Source: Zygnema cylindricum (lineage: Eukaryota; Streptophyta; Zygnematophyceae; Zygnematales; Zygnemataceae). From it: DNA of 48,047 bases. Made by a program: the position numbers and the translations under genes. This document shows, in pieces, positions 40,306 through 48,047 of the stretch. Location: assembly GCA_037447655.1 (NCBI GenBank), contig JBBHKE010000113.1:86906-134952 (forward strand), in the 5' to 3' direction. How positions within the stretch are numbered: the stretch's first letter is position 1; each line of letters starts with the position of its first letter. The notes under the pieces are model-generated. The model did not search any database, had not been told where the DNA came from, and worked only from the letters and a program-made list of their open reading frames with translations.

Positions 40306-41430
40306 GGTTATGGCCCACCCTCTATGGTGCCCACCTTCAATGGATCTGAGTTCATCTATTGAGAAGCCATGATGATGGGAGCTTTGTGTGAAAAACGATA
40401 CTGGGGTATCGTCAGTGGACAAGTGAAACGTCCACCTTCGCAAACTCCACCAGGATTTGGAGGAGTAAGGTTTCCTGTAACAACGGCTGCCTCAGCGGAG
40501 GAGGCAGATAATGGGGACAGCAATGTGTCCGAAAAGAGGAAAGGGAACGAGACACCCCTCACTCCTATTGCCACAGTACCGGGAGCGGCGACTGTGAAGA
40601 CCACGGAGAACGATACTCAAATGTGGGAGGATGTAAACATGGCTGCTAAGAACTTCATTCTCAGGCATCTCACTCAAGCTTTGGCCACTCCTCATCTTTA
40701 CATTTACAAGGCCGAGGAGTTGTGGGTGAGTTTGGTGGAGATTTATTGAGCTGGAACTATTCAGGAGCTCCAGTTGGCTGAGCAAAAGCTAGTGAGTTAC
40801 ACTTACAAGGGAGGAAAGATGTTAGATTACTGTAATGATCTCTCTTGTTTGTATATGGAGATGGAAAGTGCCGGATGGACATGTACAATAAAAATGAAAG
40901 TTAACACTCTTATCATGAAGTTACCAGATGAGTTCGAGAACATAGTGTATCGAGTACAGGAAATGCCTGATAGTTCATGGAAATGGAATACAGTGGTCAG
41001 GATGATACTTGTGCAGGAAAACACAATGGAGATTAGGAGAGGAGGAAAGAGCATTCAAGCTCTAGCAGCAGGAGGGGACCGATGGAGGAAGGACCCGAAG
41101 AAACTGTACAAAGGGGAAAGAGATCATCTTGGAGAACCGAGGCCCCCAAAGGGTCTTTGTCATTTTTGTAAAAAGCTGGGACACTTCATCGCAGATTGTG
41201 TCAAGCTGTCGGAGCTGAGGCTCCAAGAGAACCGTGGAGGGGGTTCTTCCGGAGGGAAGAAAAATGCACTTGTTGTTACAAAGGTGACAGGAGAAATCGG
41301 GGATGAGTCCTTTGAGGAGGATGGGGAGCTTCTTCTTGACGAGAGTCTGGAGGAGAAGGAGATCCCTCGGAGGCAGAAGTGTGCCCTTAGAGCAATTCGG
41401 GAAGCTCCACAGGAAAGATGGATTATCGAC
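40286..41430 (+). pseudogene. E6: Gag, nearly continuous, cut at the protease
   Basis: The primer-binding site (40306-40319) has lost one G (GGTTATGGCCCACC), which shifts Gag after MEDTELQVMA. The downstream frame reads MMMGALCEKRYWGIVSGQVK, then from 40640 MAAKNFILRHLTQALATPHL, one TGA at 40747-40749, KLVSYTYKGGKMLDYCNDLS, KLPDEFENIVYRVQEMPDSS, the knuckle CHFCKKLGHFIADC, an acidic linker, then REAPQERWIID. Here the protease DSGA should follow, but the sequence switches to minus-strand LTR. Confidence 0.9.
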
Positions 41431-41740
41431 TTATTGTACGGCCATTGTACGACATGGCCTTCTAGTTGACGCCTATCATCTCGGGAGCCATGGTTCCTCC
41501 TCTCGTATTCTCGGTGTCCAATAATATATTGCCACGTGGCATTGCCTGACGTTGTCTTCGATAGGCGCCAAACGTTCATTCTAGGGTGGCGACTTCAATG
41601 ACGATTGTTCGATCAAGGCATTTATAAGGTCAAATTGACGTCCGTGCATTTAATCCAATTTATAGGTATCTCTTCGTTCGTTCCGTTTAATGAATTAACC
41701 GCCATGTTAATGTTTAAATAGTTATCACGCCCCATATACG
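41431..41740 (-). repeat. Minus-strand LTR fragment
   Basis: TTGTACGGCCATTGTACGAC, then ATGGCCTTCTAGTTGACGCC and a GAGCCATGGTTCCTCCTC stretch match the same part of the E3 LTR on the plus strand (21655-21720). The promoter-proximal end is missing at the E6 junction. The match fades after about 41740. Confidence 0.75.
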
Positions 41741-43085
41741 TAACGATTGTTCTACGAGTTAGCGCATAAAACGGACGACGATTTAACCGGCGTTGACTCT
41801 GTCGTGCATGCGAGAGAAGCAAGGAAATCATGCATCATAACAAGCAAAGTCATGCTCCAGACATATATACAAACGAAAATGAATGAGAAGGGAAAAATGT
41901 ATATACAACATGCAAAAGAATAAAGGTGAAGATGACCAAAGGAATAAAAAGGAAGAATACTCCCCTAGCGTGAAGTGACCCCTATAATTCCGTGGGATAG
42001 CCACTAGGCTCCCTGGTCTTCCACGTATTCTCTACAAGAGTTATCTCAAGAAAGGCAAAGAAGCAATAGGAAGCACTTCCAACCAAAAACCAAGAAAATC
42101 GGATTTAGGCGAAAATGACACTTCCTAATACAACTAAAATGCCTCAACAACAAATACACCCAAGCAAACCGTCCAGCATCCCGAATAACGGCGCAGCTTG
42201 ACAGAAGATGCCACACTCCAAGCCTCCACTCCACAAATCGCCAAATAGACAAGTTTGGAGGGAAACCTTCCGGACTTGGCCGAAGCCGTGTGGATTAAAA
42301 ACGAGGCAGAATATTAGGAGACACGAATTTGTATGCTAACAAGCATCTATCAATAGCTAACAAGAGGAAAAGAAATAATGGGCAATCGGTGGCAAGGAGG
42401 AAGCAAGAAAATTGCTCCGCCGCCAAGAGAAAATTCTTGTCCAAAAGCTAAATTCTCTAAGTCTGAGAATTAGCCTAAGTAGGGACTAAGCTACGCCTAG
42501 CGCGAAACTAGCCTATGTCTAGCCTACTTTACTTGAATGAAACTACTTAAGATGTTGGCCAATAGGCGGCCAACATCGTCTGCCGTACGCCTAACAAAAT
42601 CCACTATCTGAGAGTAAAGCCCTCCCTAACTACATGTATGCGCGAACCTACATGGGTCCACGACTTAAATAATAAAGGTACATCGAAGCGTCGCCAACAA
42701 TATACTTGAAATCGCGATCCGTACGTCGTCCAAACGATATTGGTGAAAGTACCATCGAGATCGTGTAGCTGCGAAATGAAACGAAACAAACAGTACGCAC
42801 GAAATTAGTATATATTCAATTAGACGCGCACGCGAATCGCGTAGACGTCACAAAAAAGGGAACCGACATGACACCGCACGTGCGAACAAAATTTATATAT
42901 GCGTGTCGAAATATCGCGCGTGCGTGCATGATATCGTGCGCGAGCATCGGATTCCTCCCGTGCGTGCACAATATCGTGCATGCGTGCGAAATATCGTGCA
43001 CGCGTGCTACCGATACCATGCGACATGACAATTTTGTAAGGACCAAGATCAAATTTTAGTCGAGTCACATATAATTTTTTTTCAA
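41741..43085. other. Unassigned spacer
   Basis: No coding frame with a recognisable domain. It interrupts what looks like one minus-strand LTR, whose start lies at 43086-43211. Contents: a perfect 10-bp inverted repeat GATGTTGGCC/GGCCAACATC at 42551-42577 with a 7-base loop, and a 20-bp tandem repeat at 42900-43018. Confidence 0.5.
42900..43018. repeat. 20-bp GC-rich alternating tandem repeat, about six units
   Basis: Units begin near 42901, 42921, 42941, 42961, 42981 and 43001. The commonest form is TGCGTGCACAATATCGTGCA. Four units keep ATATCG, the third is diverged, and the last keeps only the first half. Alternating purine-pyrimidine runs such as GTGCACGCGTGC could adopt Z-form. Confidence 0.85.
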
Positions 43086-43211
43086 AGGTCAATCTGCTGT
43101 ATGTCTCATTAGCTGCCTGAAGGCAGCCATGGTTGCCTAAGTCTCAATGACTTCAACATGTATTTAGACTTTTAATAGCGACTTAAGCAAACTTGAAAAT
43201 ACATTTCAACA
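43086..43211 (-). repeat. Minus-strand LTR start fragment
   Basis: In minus orientation TGTTGAAATGTATTTTCAAG begins at 43211. GAAGTCATTGAGACTTAGGC and AACCATGGCTGCCTTCAGGC follow: the shared U3 block. The rest is lost or displaced by 41741-43085. Confidence 0.75.
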
Positions 43212-43927
43212 GTATGAAAGAAACACCCGAGCATGGGATGATCATTGACTCAAGAGCATCCATGCATATGTGAAGAGATAGAAAATGATTTACAAACCTG
43301 AGAAATATTCCATCCGTAGAGATAGAGTATAGGGATGGGAGAATCAGGCCACTAACTTAGGTGGGATCTGTCGACTTTAAGGTCTTAGTGGATAGAAAAG
43401 TATATAGTGACCTTGTGTGATGTTTTATATATTCCCAGTTAAACAAAAATCTTACATCTACATCTGTGTTATATGACAAGGAATTTGAGACAAAACTAGA
43501 AAAGGTGTGTTCACTATTTCATAGTTGAAAAGGGAAGTCAAGGCATGATTCAGATTCTCTTAAGCAATGAAAAAAAGGGATTTTTGTATGATTGTGCAAA
43601 TGAAATGATGATATGGCATAACAGCTTGGGACATGTGCATTTAGATAGACTAAAAGAAATGAAAAAAAGGGAGTGGAAAAAAGGCATGAGTTTGAAGATG
43701 ATGAGGTTTTGGATGATTATAGTGGATGTGCACAAAAGAAAGGTCACAGGTTGCCTTTTCCCAAAGTTGCAACTTTTAGGGGAGAAAACGTGTTAGATCT
43801 AGTTCACACAAACATATGGGGGCCAACTAAAGTCCCATCAGCAGGAGGGAAGAGATATATGCTCACAATCACAAATGATTGGTCTAGATACTTTCGGGTT
43901 TATATATTTAGGTACAAATCTGAAGCT
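43212..43927 (+). pseudogene. E8: protease, GAG-pre-integrase and integrase start
   Basis: Starts abruptly at ETPEHGMIIDSRASMHM: the DSGA motif reads DSRAS. Stops follow. Later blocks are FDSHLLKGK-type remnants, LSNEKKGFLYDCANEMMIWH, LGHVHLDRLKEMKK, DDYSGCAQKKGHRLPFPK (zinc-binding HHCC with one Cys replaced by Tyr), LVHTNIWGPTKVPSAGG (Asp 1 to Asn) and WSRYFRVYIFRYKSEAL. It is then cut by the solo LTR. Confidence 0.88.
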
Positions 43928-43932
43928 TTAAG

Positions 43933-44994
43933 TGCAACTCTGAGACCTTTATAGGTCCTCAGAGTAGGCAGCTTACACGAAGCCTCTTGGATAACCCTGA
44001 CCCCTTTGTGTTTCAACAAGAATAACTGCCACCCAAGCAGACAAAAATTCTGACCACCTTCACCCAGTGAAGGCAAGACTCCCATGAGTCGATAGCAAAA
44101 TAAATCTTTGAATTTGCTCCCCTAAGCAGTAAGTGTTGGAGGGTCAAAGTTGACCTTTTGTACAAAAGCTCGCTGGGAGAGAGGGTCCTATCTACCATAT
44201 TTTCCTAAGTCTTATCTCTCTCTAAAACTCTATCTACTAAAGAACGGCACCTATCAAAATACTGTATTGTACAAAAAGGTATAGGTGCCGTTGTACTTTC
44301 TGTACGGCCATTCTACGACATGGCCAACCACCTTGACACATGGCATATCTGAATTCGTTCCTCTGATCCCCAGAGATGTCGTAATCCAATTTTGTCGTGC
44401 CACGTGTCAATCGATGTGGCGTTAACCGAAAATCGCCAAAATGGTATTCTGCGATCTCGGCGTCCTTCGTGGTCGTCCGTTCAAAACCGGATTTTAATCG
44501 TAGCCATCATAAATCGTTGCGCGATATTTGTTTTGTTGTCGAAACAAAATGCGCAATATCCGTTGCGTATTCGTACTGTACTCCGTACTTTACAAAATTG
44601 AATCCATGCGCGGCGTCAATAGTTTCAGTTAAGTGAATTTGTTTACGCGTCACAGTTTAAATATCAGTCAAACTATATATGTCTCAGCACCGATCTGTCT
44701 CAGCACCGATCCTAGATTATTAGGATAAAGCTAACCGCTACTGGCTAGCTTAACACGGCAGGTACGAGGATCAAATCCTTGGTCTGTCAAGTTCCCTTTT
44801 CGTAAATCTACTAAAGCATATGCATGTCTCTCTGTGGATAGCACAGGCAGCCATTGCTCTATCTTCCTCTTCAACCTTCAATGACTACGACAAGTGTGGG
44901 AGCTGAAGAGAGGAGTTAGAAGCAGACTGCCTCGGCTTCTTTTCTGCAATTAATTTAGACTTAGAAAATACAAAAAGTACCATTAATTTCTATA
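43933..44994 (-). mobile_element. Solo LTR inside E8 integrase
   Basis: 1062 bp with TTAAG at both ends (43928-43932 and 44995-44999). In minus orientation it starts TATAGAAATTAATGG (TG changed to TA) and ends GTCTCAGAGTTGCA, matching the E5 LTR family. It holds GGTCAACTTTGACC (44142-44155), the GCAATGGCTGCC block and an antisense tRNA-like module. No internal region is present, so it arose by LTR-LTR recombination. The gag ATG is changed to ATA. Confidence 0.95.
44715..44795 (+). promoter_or_regulatory. Antisense tRNA-like module in the solo LTR
   Basis: On the plus strand (opposite the LTR) CGAGGATCAAATCCTTG (44765-44781) forms a 5-bp stem with a 7-base loop ATCAAAT, like a tRNA T-arm. GGATCAAATCC fits the B box except for one base. 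AAAGCTAACCGCTACTGGCT upstream would be the D and anticodon part, but it is poorly preserved. Confidence 0.5.
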
Positions 44995-44999
44995 TTAAG

Positions 45000-45596
45000 T
45001 TACATCAAAGAATATAAAGCGTAGTGTGAAAAGCTCCATGGAACTCCTATTAAAAGAATAAAGAATGATAATGGAGGAGAGTACACTTCAAATAAGTTTG
45101 AAGAGTTTCTCAAAAATAAATGAATACAACGTCAGAAAACTGTCCCTAGAAATCCGGAACATAATGGGGTAGCTGAAAGATTGAACAGAACTTTATGAGA
45201 TATTGCTACAAGTATGTTGAGTGAGAAGAAAATAGGAAGACAGTTTTGGGTTGAAGCAATTAATTTTGCTAATTATCTCACAAATAGGGTCCTCACCTCA
45301 TCTGTCAAGGATGAGACACCATTTGAAAAATGGACAGGAAGAAAATTATATGTATCTCATCTAAAAGTTTTTGGAAGTCAGGTCTACAGTCAGAACAGAG
45401 ATAGAGCCAGATGGAAATTGGATGCAAAGGGTAAACCCTGATATCTTCTGGGATATGATGATGATGTAAACGGATATAGAGTCTATGATCTTGACAATTA
45501 AAATATAATGTTGGTGAAGCATCTAATGGTAATGGATGAATGAAAATCTGTAGATCCCTTTAAATACATCAAAATTGTCAAAATCAGATTTGAAAC
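45000..45596 (+). pseudogene. E8: integrase continued after the solo LTR
   Basis: Removing the solo LTR and one TTAAG gives SEALSYIKEYKA with no frame loss. Then KRIKNDNGGEYTSNKFEEFL (Asp 2), HNGVAERLNRTL (Glu), GRQFWVEAINFANYLTNRVL, KWTGRKLYVSHLKVFGSQVY, a stop after GKP, and YDDDVNGYRVYDLDN, then a stop. Several stops, for example TGA at 45121-45123. Confidence 0.9.
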
Positions 45597-45721
45597 TGAC
45601 CATGACTCTGAAATAGAAGGTTGACCATGACTCTGAAACAAAAGATTGACCATGACTCTGAAAAAAAAGATTGACCATGACTCTGAAACAAAAGATTGAC
45701 CATGACTTTGAAATAGAAGAT
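45597..45721 (+). repeat. 25-bp minisatellite, five units, in the E8 linker
   Basis: TGACCATGACTCTGAAACAA plus five bases (AAGAT) repeats at 45597, 45622, 45647, 45672 and 45697 with a few substitutions. 25 bp is not a multiple of three, so each unit is read in a different frame. It lies where other elements have the acidic integrase-RT linker. Confidence 0.95.
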
Positions 45722-45899
45722 TTACCGAGGGAGATAACTCATCAAGGCAATGCAGGCACAACAAAAGTAAAATCTGAAGTGGAATAAGAGTTTTTTTCCA
45801 CGTCAGCCGAGAGGGAAAAAGAAGCAACTCAATCGGTCTCCATGGATAGAGGAGTCAAAGAGCATCTAAAGAAGAATCTGAGGATGCCATCAATACTAG

Positions 45900-46602
45900 C
45901 AACTAGATTTGAGGAAGGAAGAAGGAGTAATAAAAGACAAAAGAAAAACAGGTAAACAACAAATTGACAAAGCTGTCACACCCGAATGAGCCTCAAACTT
46001 ATTTTGAGGCCATTAATAGTTCTGAAAATAGTAGATGGATGACAACTATTAATGAGGAAATGGCATCTATAATGGAAACTAACACATGGGAATTAGTGGC
46101 TTGCACTCCGCATAGAAAATCGATCGGATATAAATCGGTTTTTAAGCTAAAATTGAACCCAAATAATTCAATTGAAAGATATAAAGCTCGGTTAGTAGCA
46201 AAGGGTTAGACACAAAAACAAGGGATAGATTATGAGGAGACCTTTGCTCTGGCAGTCGAATTTCCTTCGATTAGAATTCTCCTTAGTTTAGCAGCAACGG
46301 AAAACATGGAGGTTCACCAAATGGATATTCAAAAATCTTTTCTTCACGGAGAATTGGAGGAAAAAAATTTCATGAAGCAACTGAAAGGTTTTGTGGAGAA
46401 TGGACAAGAAAGAAAGGTTTGCAAATTGATCAAGTCTTTGTATGAACTTAAGCAGGCGCCACGATAGTGAACCATCAAGTTGGATGAGTTATCAACTAAC
46501 CTTGGATATATCCGAATTAGTTCGGACCATTCTATCTATTTGTTTGAGGATGATAATAGTGTAATTTTTCTTGCTATCTATATTTATGATCTATTAGTTT
46601 TC
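45900..46602 (+). pseudogene. E8: reverse transcriptase, cut by an LTR fragment
   Basis: [52 protein letters not shown] then a stop, [48 protein letters not shown] and FLAIYIYDLLVF. The catalytic YVDD is YIYD, so the first Asp is lost. At about 46602 the frame runs directly into LTR sequence; the RT thumb and RNase H are missing. Confidence 0.9.
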
Positions 46603-47155
46603 ACGTTAGCTCGAGCGCCGACATTACGAAATGGCTCTTTTCGCGGCTTATGCTAAAGAGCCGACAGATTCATACGTGGCAGGTCTCCACAAGTCAGCAG
46701 AAAGAGACGCGACAAATCTATAGCGTTGGACATGGAAGGTACATTGATTTCATTCATGTCATACAAAGGCCGTACAGATCGTACCGCGGCTAGTGTACCT
46801 TCTATTATATAAATTGTACGTTACAGTATTTTGGTTAGTAGATAGGACACTAGATAGGGGTTGTGAGTATGACTTTAGATCTAAGGAAGTTTTCTAGTAC
46901 CTCTCTCCCACAGAACTTCTGTATATATTTGCTAACTTTGATCAGCCATAACATTCCGCTTTTGGGTGAGCGTTTTCAGTGATTCTTTTTGTCGCCGACT
47001 CAAGAGAGTCTTGCCTTCACTAGAGTTAAGTTGGTCAGAGTTATTGCTTGGGTGGGTGGCTACTATTCTTTGTCAAACCAAAGTGGGTCGGGGCTATCCT
47101 AGAGGCTTAGGTTGAGCTGTGCGTTTTGGGCGGCTATGGAGCCCCCATAATTTCA
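46603..47155 (+). repeat. LTR 3' fragment fused to E8 RT
   Basis: Contains ATGTCATACAAAGGCCGTAC, ACTCAAGAGAGTCTTGCC, GGCTATCCTAGAGGCTTAGG and ends ATGGAGCCCCCATAATTTCA. Nothing like the primer-binding site follows (ATAAAGAGG instead), so it is a 3' LTR end. As in E3, the ATG is followed by a TAA before the LTR end. About half of an LTR is missing at its left. Confidence 0.85.
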
Positions 47156-48047
47156 ATAAAGAGGAGAAGAAGAAAGATAAGAAAAAGATGGAGCAGAAGT
47201 TGCAAGAGAAAAATATGAAAGAGAACAAGGAGAACAGAAAGAAAAACATTTCGGTCTAAAGAAAAAAAAAGGGAATACAATGAGAAGATAATGGGAATAC
47301 AATGGAGAGGAAGAAGAACATCACCTATAACATTCTTTACGTTGTCGTTGTTGCCTCCTCTGTTGATGTTTAGAGGATCCTCACTGGTGCGTCCATTATC
47401 GTTTATGATAACATAGTTCAATTCATGCATGTTTGTAACAGAGGCTCTTATATTCACAAGAAGATAAGGTACACGGTAAGGTAATATTCTTGGATAAAAT
47501 GCAAAAGGGTTGAAGTTACCCTAGGGAAAGACATACTATTGTTGAGAAAAAGGCAAATGAAGACAAGTGAAGCCGAGTATCCTGAAAATTACAAATAACA
47601 TGCACATGTTGCTTGGTTGGTAGAGATACTCCCTCTTCCTATCCTTATGTAGGTTGTCGAGCGTGCCTGGTAACCGGGAGGTCCAGGTTATATGTCCAAG
47701 GAGGTGTGCATGAGAAACCTGCAATCCACCCCAGATGCTGATGCTCCCTTGGATCCGTGATAATGCCCATTTCTGTTCATTACCCCCCCCCAAGGGATAT
47801 GCATAGAGAGTAAGGAGGAATGGAGTGGAAAAGAAAAGTACCCTGTACCCCCCTTCCCAGATTTCTGTGCTACTCCGCTGGAAGCCCACTAAATGCCACA
47901 CTCCCAACTACTCTCCAAAGAATAGGAAGGAAATGAGAGTCGTCCGATCCTTTCCGCAAAAACTCCGGACAAACCCAAAGATGACCACAAGAGTGTGCAA
48001 ATAACTCCCACGCAGAAATATAGAAATAATAAATATCGGCTTTTCAG
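47156..48047. other. Right flank, no gene recognised
   Basis: 47156-47290 is strongly purine-rich (AGAAGAAGAAAG, GAGAACAAGG). The rest has moderate composition, with a C run at 47785-47793. Two minus-strand frames (about 107 and 123 codons) exist, but one is just the complement of the purine tract, giving a leucine-rich string, and the other shows no motif that I recognise. It may be unique host DNA outside the element cluster. Confidence 0.4.

Noticed and set aside
42900-43018. CRISPR-like array
   Set aside because: Units are directly adjacent without unique spacers, and the context is a eukaryotic retroelement cluster.
44698-44712. Short direct repeat GTCTCAGCACCGATC as target duplication
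   Set aside because: It is a small local duplication within the solo LTR with nothing inserted between the copies.
43212-46602. E8 as the missing right half of E6
   Set aside because: Both pieces contain the WIID/MIID protease start, so they overlap rather than continue, and the residues before it differ (APQERW against ETPEHG).
46603-47155. LTR fragment as the missing end of the E2 3' LTR
   Set aside because: The E2 LTR ends GTCTCACAGTTACA and this one ends CCCCCATAATTTCA, closer to E3, so it is another element.
47134-47457. Minus-strand frame resembling a membrane protein
   Set aside because: The leucine and phenylalanine string is simply the translation of the complement of a purine-rich tract, and it overlaps the LTR end.
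47536-47907. 123-codon minus-strand frame
   Set aside because: No motif recognised. The neighbouring frame reads about equally well, and there is no context for a gene. A protein search of both frames would decide.

Overview
This window reads as a repeat-saturated stretch of a nuclear genome from a land plant or close streptophyte relative. The evidence is the run of plant-type Ty1/copia polyproteins (UBN2-like Gag with CCHC knuckle, DTGA/DSGA protease, HHCC plus DDE integrase, YVDD reverse transcriptase, copia RNase H). I cannot place the species. I see no intact host gene, no rRNA, no functional tRNA gene and no CRISPR. Almost every coding region is a broken retrotransposon relic.

Layout. 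1-4590 is non-coding: an (AT)n tract, a possible old DNA-transposon fossil and a diverged 60-bp tandem repeat. 4600-5250 is a minus-strand copia relic of another lineage. E1 (5280-7870, +) is broken in its RT by E2 (7871-27891, +). The 5' LTR of E2 was split by a tandem minus-strand element, LTR-internal-LTR-internal-LTR (8027-16083, duplicated target ATGTC). The 3' end of E2 was split by E3 (21283-27489, -, duplicated target CATAA). E4 (27892-29843, +) sits in the 3' LTR of E2, E5 (29844-35110, +) sits in the gag of E4, and E6 (35111-41430, +) sits in the RNase H of E5. A Gag-only element, E7 (35532-39852, +, duplicated target GGCAT), sits in the LTR of E6. 41431-43211 holds pieces of minus-strand LTR around an unassigned spacer with a 20-bp GC-rich tandem repeat. 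E8 (43212-46602, +) carries a solo LTR (43933-44994, -, duplicated target TTAAG) and is fused to the last 550 bp of another LTR (to 47155). 47156-48047 is unassigned.

How the parts work together. The LTRs share an unusual design. They end in TTTCA, TTGCA or TTACA. The next bases, best preserved as GGTTATGGGCCCACC, are complementary to the anticodon arm of initiator tRNA-Met, so priming would use a tRNA half-molecule as in Drosophila copia. The gag start codon lies inside the LTR, 20 bp before its end, and the primer-binding site is translated as part of Gag (QVMGPPS). The LTRs also carry an antisense tRNA-like module in U3, a hairpin just after the TATA box whose stem covaries between subfamilies, and two CTC-AGGG-GAG hairpins in the leader. 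E7 keeps these cis signals and a long gag frame but only scraps of pol, so it looks like a non-autonomous partner of the pol-bearing copies.
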